This document shows positions 33,822 through 42,078 of a stretch of 56,272 nt of DNA, piece by piece. Within the stretch, counting starts at the first letter, position 1. Every line of letters starts with the position of its first letter. The notes below the pieces were generated by a model that searched no databases, was not told the DNA's origin, and was given only the letters and a program-made list of their open reading frames with translations. The translations under genes were made by a program, and so were the position numbers. The DNA is from an uncultured Moraxella sp. (GTDB lineage Bacteria > Pseudomonadota > Gammaproteobacteria > Pseudomonadales > Moraxellaceae), in contig CALTTE010000005.1 in assembly GCA_943908405.1 (NCBI GenBank), positions 1-56,272 on the forward strand, given 5' to 3'.

Positions 33822-34883
33822 TCAAGTCTGGCTAAAAGTGGCATAATTACGCAGTGTCGCCAAGGCTTGTCCTCCGTTGATGATGGCTTGGGCTTGTTTT
33901 ACGCCCAATTTTGGCGTGGCACAGACATTGGCGATATACAGTCCCATACCTGCATTTAGGGCAATCATTGCTTGGGCTTTTTGGATAATGGGGTTGTCAT
34001 TTGCCCCTGCTAAGGCTTGCTGAACCAGCCTAAAGCTGTCCTCACTGGTTTTGACACTTAGCCCACCAAGGGATTGAGAGGATATGCCAAGTTCTTCTGG
34101 GGAGAGCGTATACTGCTTGATTTGACCGTGATTTAATTCGCTAACCAATGTCGGAGCGGCAAGGCTAATCTCGTCAAGTCCATCTTGGCTATGGACAATG
34201 GCAACGTGTTTAGAGTTTAAATTTTTCATTACTTGGGCTAGGGGCTGGCACAGCGTTGGACTATATGTCCCAATCAAGGCATTGGGCGTATTGGCAGGAT
34301 TAACGAGCGGTCCTAAGCTATTAAAGATGGTGCGTAATTTAAGGGTGGAGCGAACGGTTTTGGCGTGTCGCATTGCTTGGTGATAATTGGGGGCAAATAA
34401 AAAGGCAAAATGATGCTCGGCTAAGCCTTTTAATAATTTGTCATCATCAAGCGTAAGAGCGATACCGCATTGGCTTAAAAAATCAGACGCCCCAGAGTGG
34501 GTGGACACCCCTGCGTTACCGTGTTTGATGACATCTGCCCCAGCCGATGCCATTACAAAGGCGGCAGCGGTGGATACATTAAATAAATTTGCCCCATCGC
34601 CCCCTGTGCCGACAATGTCTATGCTGTGGTCGGTGATGGGTAGGTGGGCTTTTTTGGCAAATTGGCGGGTAACGACAGCGGCAGCGGTAATTTCATCGAT
34701 GGTTTCGCCTTTGATGGCAAGGGCAACCAAAATTCCTGCCAACAAGGTATCAGGACAAGACCCTGACATAATGATTTGCATAAGCTGGCTCATTGTATCA
34801 AAGTTTAAATTCTGTCCTTGTACCAGTGTTTTTAAGGTGGCGGTCAAAAACGGTGTGGGGTCATTGGGGGTTTGGGTGGTCAT
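33822..34883 (-). CDS. trpD: Anthranilate phosphoribosyltransferase
   Basis: 353 residues. Couples anthranilate to PRPP in the second tryptophan-specific step. The PRPP loop GTGGDGANLFNVSTAAAFVMA is intact in its first 20 residues. The next motif, usually KHGNRSVSS-like, reads KHGNAGVSTHSGASDFL here, so the normally conserved Arg is Ala. Whether that is lineage-specific or affects activity is unknown. It lies between trpG and trpC. The rest of the fold is full length (KLRTIFNSLGPLVNPANTP, DGLDEISLA). Confidence 0.93.
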   Translation of the reverse strand: MTTQTPNDPTPFLTATLKTLVQGQNLNFDTMSQLMQIIMSGSCPDTLLAGILVALAIKGETIDEITAAAVVTRQFAKKAHLPITDHSIDIVGTGGDGANLFNVSTAAAFVMASAGADVIKHGNAGVSTHSGASDFLSQCGIALTLDDDKLLKGLAEHHFAFLFAPNYHQAMRHAKTVRSTLKLRTIFNSLGPLVNPANTPNALIGTYSPTLCQPLAQVMKNLNSKHVAIVHSQDGLDEISLAAPTLVSELNHGQIKQYTLSPEELGISSQSLGGLSVKTSEDSFRLVQQALAGANDNPIIQKAQAMIALNAGMGLYIANVCATPKLGVKQAQAIINGGQALATLRNYATFSQT

Positions 34884-35160
34884 TATAATATCATCGCTTT
34901 TGGGATAGTTGATTTAAAAAGATTGGGTGGGCTTTAATAATTTGGTGATTGACCAAACGTAATTTATAGCTTTATTTATAAAACTTTTATTTAATAAAAC
35001 TGTAATTTATAAAGCTGTAATTTATCAAACTGTAATTTATCAAACTGTAATTTATCAAACTGTATTTGCGTTAAAAGGGTCATTACAAGCGATGACTTTG
35101 CAGTATTGTTTTTTACATTGTTGTTTTTTTGCATTATTATCAATGCTAAATTACTAAAAG
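34884..35160. repeat. trpG-trpD gap with a 15-bp tandem array
   Basis: The 277-bp gap carries four 15-bp units CTGTAATTTATCAAA (first copy with AAAG ending) at 35000-35059, plus a partial fifth. No gene is present. The repeats separate trpG from trpD and could alter transcript stability or read-through. Confidence 0.85.
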
Positions 35161-35784
35161 TTAAGCCACGACAGGTAAATTATCGCCATCTAGCTTTGCC
35201 AATCCATATTGACTTAAAAAATTGTTAAAAATAGCATAACCTTGCTCACTTAAAATAGATTCTGGGTGAAATTGTACGCCGTGAATGGGCAATTCTTTGT
35301 GGCGAACGCCCATAATCTCCTCTATAGTGCCATCGCTATGACACGTCCAAGCGGTCATCTCAAGACAATTTGGCAGGCGGGTTTTGTCAATGACGAGCGA
35401 ATGATAACGAGTGGCGTTAAAGGGACTGGGTAGATTGGCAAAAACACTTGTGTTGTTGTGATAGACCGCTGAGAGTCGCCCGTGCATTACCTCTTTGGCT
35501 TGTACCACTTGCCCGCCAAAGGCTTGTCCAATGGCTTGATGACCCAAACACACCCCGAGCGTTGGCAAACGGGGACTGATATTTGACAAAATATCCAGCG
35601 TAATGCCCGCTTCGGTGGGACTGCAAGGTCCCGGTCCTAGAATAATGGCGGCTGGATTAAGGGCTTTGATTTGTTCTAAGCTTGTTTCATTATTACGCCA
35701 AACAGTAACCGCCTGCTGTAATTGACCAAAATACTGGACAATATTATAAGTAAAGCTGCAATAATTATCAATCATCAAAATCAT
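35161..35784 (-). CDS. trpG: Anthranilate synthase component II (glutamine amidotransferase)
   Basis: Class I amidotransferase that supplies ammonia to TrpE; it may also serve PabB. Catalytic Cys in LGVCLGHQAIGQAFGG and His/Glu in GVQFHPESIL are present. The N-terminal motif, usually DNYDSFTYN, reads DNYCSFTYN here, replacing a conserved Asp with Cys. Three in-frame ATGs (35793, 35784, 35775) compete. ATG 35784 gives the family start MILMIDNY and lies 10 nt after AGGA. trpE is not in the window, as in the trpGDC arrangement of Acinetobacter. A terminator-like hairpin precedes the gene. Confidence 0.93.
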   Translation of the reverse strand: MILMIDNYCSFTYNIVQYFGQLQQAVTVWRNNETSLEQIKALNPAAIILGPGPCSPTEAGITLDILSNISPRLPTLGVCLGHQAIGQAFGGQVVQAKEVMHGRLSAVYHNNTSVFANLPSPFNATRYHSLVIDKTRLPNCLEMTAWTCHSDGTIEEIMGVRHKELPIHGVQFHPESILSEQGYAIFNNFLSQYGLAKLDGDNLPVVA

Positions 35785-35824
35785 ATCAATCATATCCTAT
35801 TGAATTTGTTATATTTTTAGTACG

Positions 35825-35863
35825 AAAAAACAAAAAAACACACCCATCGCTTGAGTGTGTTTT
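35825..35863 (-). promoter_or_regulatory. Probable trp attenuator (terminator upstream of trpG)
   Basis: On the minus strand AAAACACAC and GTGTGTTTT form a 9-bp stem followed by a long U run (TTTTTTTGTTTTTT). It ends about 40 nt before the trpG start and faces into the gene. An intrinsic terminator placed directly before a trp gene suggests transcription attenuation. Confidence 0.65.
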
Positions 35864-35888
35864 GGTATTGTTAATTGTCAATAAAATT

Positions 35889-35930
35889 TTATACATTGGT
35901 AGACCAATAATGTTTTTGATATTTTACCAT
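35889..35930 (-). CDS. Candidate trp leader peptide
   Basis: A 13-codon frame encoding MVKYQKHYWSTNV, ending 26 nt before the attenuator hairpin. It has one Trp codon, and ATTGGTctACCAAT (35895-35908) forms a 6-bp hairpin over that codon. The ribosome binding site is weak (GGGAT). A single Trp is fewer than in E. coli TrpL, so this is tentative. Confidence 0.4.
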   Translation of the reverse strand: MVKYQKHYWSTNV

Positions 35931-36422
35931 CTTTATCCCATCTGTCAAATATTGAATGTGAATGTTTGATGAATGTTAAAAATTCTTTGGTGTATAGGCA
36001 TATTTATACATACACCATCATTATTTAGCCTTTTATTTCATCATTGATATACCAAACCGCTTTTGTAAATCCTGTATATCACTATCGTCATATTTAAGCC
36101 TTGCACGCCACAAATATTTGATGGCATTAACATTAAAATTACGATGGCGGGTGATTTATGCATTCAATACCGCTTGGGTTTTGGGTGTAGTGGGGTGGGT
36201 GGTTTACAAGGTTAGGGGGCAGGGTTTGGGGTTGGTTACAGGGTCAATGCAGTTATTTATAACGTGATACTCTTATAACGTGATGCTTTTTTTGGGTACA
36301 AAAAGCCCTTACCATACAAGCAAAGGCTTGTTTGGATTAAGGTTAGACTAAAGTTGAGTTCAATTAAGGTAAGGGGGGGATAAGTTTAGTTTAAGTTCTT
36401 TTTGTCATTTGACTTTTTGCTA
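35931..36422. other. Non-coding region upstream of the trp leader
   Basis: No gene seen. The trp promoter should lie at its left end. Features: a G-rich stretch at 36164-36242, a direct repeat TTATAACGTGAT at about 36257 and 36273, and a G7 run at 36373-36379. The stretch may be decayed sequence beside the MITE. Confidence 0.5.
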
Positions 36423-36679
36423 TTAGGACTTACGCAAACCCATAAATTTTTGCACAAAACAACTAAAATAATGTTATAACATTAATATGTTAGTGTAAAA
36501 TTATAAAAAACCATTCGTTGGAAGATTGAGTGGTTTCACCGAGAGATTAAATAGCGAACACGGATTAAAGACAGCCAGTGCTTTAAGGCTTATATTGGTA
36601 AGCTATACAAAAGGGTTTGTTTGGTAATTATTTGCATAGCAGTTACTTTTGCTTTCGGTCAAATTTGCGTAAGTCCTAA
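36423..36679. mobile_element. MITE, 257 bp, with 16-bp perfect terminal inverted repeats
   Basis: TTAGGACTTACGCAAA at 36423-36438 is the exact complement of TTTGCGTAAGTCCTAA at 36664-36679. The outer TTA/TAA may contain a duplicated TA target. The interior has no transposase, only a short open frame (ending LILVSYTKGFVW) of unclear origin. Ends of this type occur on IS5-superfamily elements, so it is probably a non-autonomous derivative. The family assignment is inferred. Confidence 0.8.
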
Positions 36680-36752
36680 TTGTATTGTGATTACTAATTG
36701 CCTTGTGATTATAGGTTATTTGATATATGCTGTGATTGGATTTAAGTTACAA

Positions 36753-37922
36753 TTACAGCCAGCCTGCTTTTCTAAATTTATAATACAAATAAAAACAAAT
36801 GGCAAAGACCACCCCAATCACCAAAAAGTACCCATATCGCCATTGCAGTTCTGGCATAAATTCAAAATTCATTCCATAAATCCCCGCCACCGCCGTTGGT
36901 ACAGCGGCAATCCCTGCCCACGCCGCCAGTTTTCTTACCACGTCATTTTGCCCCATTGTTACCATTGCCATATAAGTATCCATTGCCACGCTTAGCATTT
37001 CATTAAGACCATTGACGGCATCAAGTGAGCGTAACAGATGGTCATTAACATCTTGAAAATAGGGCTTGGCAGCGGCAGGGAAGCTTGCAACCAGCTCATT
37101 TTTTTTGTGGTTAATAAAAAAATTACAGACATCTTGCACCGGCAAAATCACCGCACGCATATGCACAAGTTGCGATTTTAATTCATACAAACTTTTTAGG
37201 GTATCACGGCTAAACTCATAAGAAAAAATATTGCGTTCTTGTTCACGCAAATAATTGCCCAAGCGGTCGGTAATTGGCAAATAATTATCCACAATAAAAT
37301 CAAGTAAGGCGTGCAATACAAATACTGGCCCAAGACGCAAGCGTTCAGGACGGCGGTGGTAATGCTCGCGCACAGGGGCATAACTGTTTGATGCCCCATT
37401 TCTGATGGTGATAATAAAATTTTTGCCCATAAACATGGCGGTAGTGCCATAGCGGATTTTGTTGTCTTCTAGCTTGGCGGTACGCACAACCACAAAAATT
37501 GTCCCGCCAGCATAACTTTCTACTTTGGGGCGTTGATGGTCGGCAAAGGCATCTTCTAAGGCAAGCTCGTGCAAATCAAATTCATCTTGAACCTCAGAGA
37601 TGGTCTCAAAACTTGGGTCATAAAGCCCAAGCCAGACAAATTGGCTGGGGTTGGTTAATGTTTTGCTCACCTCGCTAATACGTAATTTATCCACCATCTC
37701 GCCAGTTTTGCGAGAATAAGAATGGCAAATAATAAGCTCATTATCCCCTGATAGGTCAATATCTTCTAAGCGGTCAGCGTCAGGGTCATAAATGGTCTGT
37801 GTCTCAAGCGTGTCTTCTTCGGTTGCTTCAGAATCGCCATAAATATAACTGTCAATCTCATCGTCATCGCTGGTGAGTGTGTCGTGCTCTAATTCATCGT
37901 CTTTGTATTTTTCGTCAATCAT
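36753..37922 (-). CDS. corA: CorA-family magnesium/cobalt transporter
   Basis: 389-residue inner-membrane channel. A long cytoplasmic N-terminal domain begins with about 60 very acidic residues. The two C-terminal transmembrane helices carry the selectivity signature YGMNFEFMPELQWRYGY between them. The end FYLYYKFRKAGWL is typical. The helical ELKSQLVHMRAVILPVQDV stretch matches CorA/ZntB proteins. CorA is favoured over ZntB by the GMN-MPEL loop. Monocistronic; it begins 480 bp from purA, divergently. Confidence 0.92.
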   Translation of the reverse strand: MIDEKYKDDELEHDTLTSDDDEIDSYIYGDSEATEEDTLETQTIYDPDADRLEDIDLSGDNELIICHSYSRKTGEMVDKLRISEVSKTLTNPSQFVWLGLYDPSFETISEVQDEFDLHELALEDAFADHQRPKVESYAGGTIFVVVRTAKLEDNKIRYGTTAMFMGKNFIITIRNGASNSYAPVREHYHRRPERLRLGPVFVLHALLDFIVDNYLPITDRLGNYLREQERNIFSYEFSRDTLKSLYELKSQLVHMRAVILPVQDVCNFFINHKKNELVASFPAAAKPYFQDVNDHLLRSLDAVNGLNEMLSVAMDTYMAMVTMGQNDVVRKLAAWAGIAAVPTAVAGIYGMNFEFMPELQWRYGYFLVIGVVFAICFYLYYKFRKAGWL

Positions 37923-38425
37923 TGGCTTGCCTTTTATGATGGCTTTTATTGCTTGTCATTTTGCTTAGTTGATGGGTGCTTTATGGCAATGTGTTTTTGT
38001 GGCAATGTATTTTTTGTTACATCGGTTGATTGTATGGCGTAGGTTGATTGATGCAGGTGTGCTTTTTGGCTTTATTGTTGGTTTTTTTAATGACCTTGCC
38101 AAAGCAGTGGTAACCATTCTTTGCCCAAAACAAAGGCTCAAATAAATACAACTAAAATACAAAAAAATACAAGTCAAATCAATGGCAACATCGCTTGCTA
38201 TATATTGAGCTTATCAATCAACCCAGCGTTTTAAGTTTATCTTTAAAGCTACTACAAAAAGCTACTATAAACTATAGTATAACAAAACTTATATATAATA
38301 AAAATAGTATAGCAAAAATCCTAAAATTTTGCGATGAAAGCAAAATAAAGGGAATAATTTTTTGTGTTGATGGGGCGGTTATGTTAGACTAAGCCGATTA
38401 TTGATTGACAAATTTGGAGTTGTTT
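37923..38425. other. Divergent corA-purA intergenic region
   Basis: No gene supported; a 65-codon frame at 38195-38392 has neither a ribosome binding site nor recognisable sequence. Repeats of AAAGCTACTA occur near 38248-38268, followed by short ATAGTATA palindromes to about 38312. Divergent promoters are presumably here. Confidence 0.55.
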
Positions 38426-39709
38426 ATGGGTAAAAATGTCGTGGTGTTGGGTAGCCAGTGGGGCGATGAAGGCAAAGGCAAAATTGTGGATTTACTGACC
38501 GAAAAAGCCAAAGCAGTGGTGCGGTTTCAAGGGGGGCATAATGCAGGGCACACCTTAGTTGTCGATGGCAAAAAAACCGTACTGCATTTGATTCCATCGG
38601 GAATTTTACGCAAAGAGGTAGTGTGTTATATTGGTAATGGGGTGGTACTTGCCCCCGATGCCTTATTGACAGAGATTCAAACCCTAGAACAAGCAGGCGT
38701 GGACGTCAAAAGTCGCCTAAAATTATCGCCGATGTGTACGCTGATTATGCCTTATCATATCGCCCTTGACAAGGCTCGTGAGGCAAGACGTGGGCAAAGT
38801 GCCATTGGCACAACAGGGCGAGGCATTGGTCCTGCTTATGAGGACAATGTCGCTCGCCGTGCAATCAAACTTGCCGATATTTTCCGTGAGGATTTGGCAC
38901 AAAAGCTCAAAACCGTGCTTGACTATCATAATTTTCAGCTGAGCGAATATTATGGTGTGCCAAAGGTGGATTTGGACGAAACATTGGCACTGTGCCAGCA
39001 GTGGCGTGAGGCATTGGCTGATATGCTTTGTGATGTGCCAGCAGAGCTTGATGCTTATCAAAAGACAGGCGAGCATTTGATGTTTGAGGGGGCTCAAGGC
39101 ACGCTACTGGATATTGACCACGGTACTTATCCTTTTGTAACCAGCTCAAACACCACCGCAGGGGCGGTAGCAACAGGCACAGGGCTTGGGCCTTTATATT
39201 TTGATTATGTGCTTGGAATTACCAAAGCTTATACAACTCGTGTGGGCGGCGGCCCTTTTCCAACCGAGTTGTTTGATGGCGTGGGTGAGCATTTGGCAAA
39301 AGTGGGACACGAGTTTGGGGCGACCACAGGGCGAGCAAGACGCTGTGGTTGGTTTGATGCGGTCAGCTTACGCCGTGCGGTGGTCTTAAATTCAATGACA
39401 GGGCTTTGTTTGACCAAGCTTGATGTGTTGGACGGCTTGGACGAGCTAAAAATTGCCGTGGATTATGACATCAAAGACGACGTAGCAGGGGCATATGATG
39501 CACAGTTTTATCAAAATGTAACGCCCATTTATGAAACCTTGGCAGGCTGGTCGCAAAGCACCGTGGGCATAACCGATTTTGATGCTTTGCCTGACAATGC
39601 CAAAGCCTACATTCGCCGTATTGAGGAGCTGGTTGGCTGTCCTGTGGCGATTATCTCAACAGGGGCGGACAGAGATGAAACCATTATCTTACAAGACCCT
39701 TATGCTTAA
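38426..39709 (+). CDS. purA: Adenylosuccinate synthetase
   Basis: About 427 residues. It makes adenylosuccinate from IMP, aspartate and GTP. The N-terminal GTP/IMP loop GSQWGDEGKGKIVDLL and FQGGHNAGHT are exact. The catalytic Asp and His lie in WGDEGKGK and GHNAGHT. GTTGRGIGPAYEDNVARRA and FEGAQGTLLDIDHGTYPFVT follow. ATG 38426 is preceded by GGAG; the upstream TTG 38405 is not needed. purB, the next step, is elsewhere in the window. A large perfect inverted repeat follows the stop. Confidence 0.97.
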   Translation: MGKNVVVLGSQWGDEGKGKIVDLLTEKAKAVVRFQGGHNAGHTLVVDGKKTVLHLIPSGILRKEVVCYIGNGVVLAPDALLTEIQTLEQAGVDVKSRLKLSPMCTLIMPYHIALDKAREARRGQSAIGTTGRGIGPAYEDNVARRAIKLADIFREDLAQKLKTVLDYHNFQLSEYYGVPKVDLDETLALCQQWREALADMLCDVPAELDAYQKTGEHLMFEGAQGTLLDIDHGTYPFVTSSNTTAGAVATGTGLGPLYFDYVLGITKAYTTRVGGGPFPTELFDGVGEHLAKVGHEFGATTGRARRCGWFDAVSLRRAVVLNSMTGLCLTKLDVLDGLDELKIAVDYDIKDDVAGAYDAQFYQNVTPIYETLAGWSQSTVGITDFDALPDNAKAYIRRIEELVGCPVAIISTGADRDETIILQDPYA

Positions 39710-39750
39710 GCTTGCCCATTAGCCCAACAAAGCTAACAACCATAAGCGAT

Positions 39751-39797
39751 ATTAAGCCAATCTTAATTAAGTCAATTTTAATTAAGATTGGCTTAAT
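39751..39797. repeat. 20-bp perfect inverted repeat, 7-nt loop
   Basis: ATTAAGCCAATCTTAATTAA (39751-39770) and its exact complement (39778-39797). It is 41 bp after purA. It lacks a clear U run, so it may stabilise the mRNA end or act as a weak terminator. Confidence 0.9.
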
Positions 39798-39834
39798 TGA
39801 ACCAATTTTAGCTAAGCCAACTTAGTTGAACTAA

Positions 39835-39859
39835 CTTAGTTAAGCGAATATTAACTAAG
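39835..39859. repeat. 9-bp inverted repeat
   Basis: CTTAGTTAA and TTAACTAAG around a 7-nt loop, just after the larger palindrome. The same loop length and TTAA-type arms suggest a shared origin. Confidence 0.75.
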
Positions 39860-40313
39860 CTTATCTTAATTAAGTTGATGGACGGTTTTGGCTAAATGGG
39901 TATTGAATGCGTTAAGGTGTTATAGTTAGTGGCGGTTAAGTGGTAGTGCTGAACTCATAACAGTTAAAACGGTAATGCTTAACTGATGACAGCTAAAGGC
40001 TATCAATTAAAGCGGTATGCAACATAATAATAAATGACATACCGCTATTGTTTTAACTGTAACAATACAAATTAGCCATATAAATTAACAATAAAATGTT
40101 AATGATAAAATACCCTGTCCAAAGCATTAAATTTTTAACTAATAACCACTGCTAAGCCCGCCAAAGCAGTTTTGCTTTTTTGTTTGGGGATTGAAAAATT
40201 TGGGGGAGTAAGAATAACTATTAAAAAATATATTAAAAAATTAAATTAAGCATTGTTAATAAGTGATGCTATAAGCGACGCTCAGCGTGTTATAGGCGGT
40301 AAGGTAGGTTGAC

Positions 40314-41045
40314 GTGTTAAGTTTAAACGCCCTTGGGTTGTTTTTGGCAAATTTGTCCACATCGCTGATTACGGCGATTACAGGTATGGGTGGCGGGACG
40401 GTGCTGATTGGACTATTGCCATTTTTTATTGCCCCCAGTGCGTTAATTCCTGTCCATGCTGCCACCCAGCTTGCCAGTAATGCCAGTCGGGCGTGGTTTA
40501 GCCGTGAGCTGATTGACTGGCATTTTATTCCTCCTTTTGTGCTTGGGGCGATTTTTGGGGCGATGGTATTTGGTGTTTTGGTAAAATTGATTGTACTTGA
40601 TATTATTCCGCTATTGATTGGGTTTTATATTTTGCTAAGTCAATGGTCAAAAACCTTTAATTATTATACACGCCGTTTGGAGAATTTTTATCTTATTGGC
40701 TTTATACAAATGGGCGTTGGGCTATTTGTTGGCGCACTTAGTCCGATGCATATGCCGTTATTGCTCAAAACCTATGACAATGCTCGGGCGGTGAGTGTTG
40801 GCAGTGTGATGATGGCGGTAGTACACGCCGCTAAGTTGCTTGTTTTTATGGTGATTGGGTTTGCTTTTGGGGATTATTGGCAAGTGATTGTGCTGATGGT
40901 TATCGCTTCAGCGTTGGGGTCTTGGCTTGGGGTGAGAGTGCGGGGTTATGTGCCAGTGGCGTGGCTAAGCAAAGCCTTGCCTTGGCTATTGACAGCAATT
41001 GCAATCAATATTATTTGGCATAGCGTGGTCAAATTATTGAGTTAG
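40314..41045 (+). CDS. TauE/SafE-family membrane permease
   Basis: 243-residue integral membrane protein with about 7-8 hydrophobic segments. The N-terminal ITGMGGGTVLIGLLP and the repeated central half match the sulfite exporter TauE/SafE (DUF81) family. Members export sulfite, sulfoacetate or other organic anions; the substrate here is unknown. The start is GTG 40314 with AAGGTAGG upstream. It is 31 bp ahead of the RNase Z-like gene, so the two are probably co-transcribed. Confidence 0.85.
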   Translation: MLSLNALGLFLANLSTSLITAITGMGGGTVLIGLLPFFIAPSALIPVHAATQLASNASRAWFSRELIDWHFIPPFVLGAIFGAMVFGVLVKLIVLDIIPLLIGFYILLSQWSKTFNYYTRRLENFYLIGFIQMGVGLFVGALSPMHMPLLLKTYDNARAVSVGSVMMAVVHAAKLLVFMVIGFAFGDYWQVIVLMVIASALGSWLGVRVRGYVPVAWLSKALPWLLTAIAINIIWHSVVKLLS

Positions 41046-41076
41046 TGTGGTAGGTGATTATTGATAGGGTAAAGCA

Positions 41077-42042
41077 ATGGCGTTTAGATTAACATTTTTG
41101 GGTACATCAGCAGGCATACCAACAAAAAACCGCTATGTCTCAGGGCTGGCAATTGAGCTAATGCTTGGGCGTCATCGTGAGAGTCATCATTGCCCGTGGG
41201 TGCTCGTGGATTGCGGTGATGGCATACAATATCAATTGCTTAAAACGCCATTAAAATTAAGTAAACTTGTTGCTATTGCTATCACGCATTTGCACGGCGA
41301 CCACTGCTATGGTTTGGCGGCACTGTTGGCGACCTTGTCAATGCAAAACCGCCGTGAGCCATTGACCATTATTGCCCCTAGACCCTTGGCAAAACTACTG
41401 GATTGTTATAGCTTGGTTAGCGGGTTGTATTTTGATTATCCCATTGATTTTTTGGCGATTGAGGATTATATCGGTGATGACGCATTGGTCAAATTGGCAC
41501 TCAATGATAAGCACACATTGACCATTGACATAACCACCCTGTCGCATCGCATTGATTCTTATGCTTTTGGTTTTAATCAGCAATGGCGTGAGAAGCGATT
41601 GAATACTGAGCAATTAGCCGATTTGGGTGTGCCAGCGTGTCAATTTCGCCAGTATAAGGCAGACCCAAAGTATTGCAAGTATACAACCACCCAAAGCCGA
41701 TTGGTGGTGGCAGGGGACAACGACAAGCCTGAATTATTAGCACAAGCCACCACAGGGGCAATCGCTTTGGTACACGAGGCCACTTATACCCAAGCGGTGC
41801 TTGATGGTATTCGTGCCAAAGGGATTGACCCCAAGCACAGCAGTGCCAAACAAGTAGCAACATTTGCCCAAACACAGCAATTGCCGACATTGATATTAAC
41901 CCATTTTAGCGGTCGCTATGCCCCTTTTGATGATGTCCATCGCAACAAGCTTAATATGGGGCATATTAAAGCTGAGGCGATGAGTCATTACCACGGCACG
42001 CTAATTTTGGCAAAGGATTTGATGACACTGACACTGGCTTAA
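41077..42042 (+). CDS. Ribonuclease Z-like metallo-beta-lactamase fold nuclease
   Basis: 321 residues. Zinc motifs of tRNase Z: FLGTSAGIPTKNR at the N-terminus, THLHGDHCYGL, Asp in VVAGDNDKP, HEATY, and the C-terminal LILTHFSGRYAP. tRNase Z removes 3' trailers of pre-tRNA; in bacteria encoding CCA ends some homologues also act as general 3' exonucleases. The length fits the short (ElaC-type) form. rnz is the likely gene, but other MBL nucleases cannot be fully excluded. Second gene after the TauE-like permease. Confidence 0.88.
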   Translation: MAFRLTFLGTSAGIPTKNRYVSGLAIELMLGRHRESHHCPWVLVDCGDGIQYQLLKTPLKLSKLVAIAITHLHGDHCYGLAALLATLSMQNRREPLTIIAPRPLAKLLDCYSLVSGLYFDYPIDFLAIEDYIGDDALVKLALNDKHTLTIDITTLSHRIDSYAFGFNQQWREKRLNTEQLADLGVPACQFRQYKADPKYCKYTTTQSRLVVAGDNDKPELLAQATTGAIALVHEATYTQAVLDGIRAKGIDPKHSSAKQVATFAQTQQLPTLILTHFSGRYAPFDDVHRNKLNMGHIKAEAMSHYHGTLILAKDLMTLTLA

Positions 42043-42078
42043 AGTTTTGATTGTCGTTAAGATTGTCGGTTAAATTGG

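Larger units (their letters stand above)
39710..40313. other. Repeat- and palindrome-rich region downstream of purA
   Basis: 604 bp with no gene. It contains a 20-bp inverted repeat (39751-39797), a second hairpin CTTAGTTAA/TTAACTAAG (39835-39859) and many CTTAATTAAG or AACTTAGTT motifs. The right part (about 39960-40250) is AT-rich with no recognisable structure. Confidence 0.65.

Noticed and set aside
36540..36625. Short frame within the MITE as a transposase fragment
   Set aside because: About 30 residues with no DDE motif. It cannot be assigned, and MITE interiors often contain chance frames.
38195..38392. 65-codon frame upstream of purA
   Set aside because: It lies in AT-rich repeats, has no Shine-Dalgarno sequence and codes for a low-complexity peptide.
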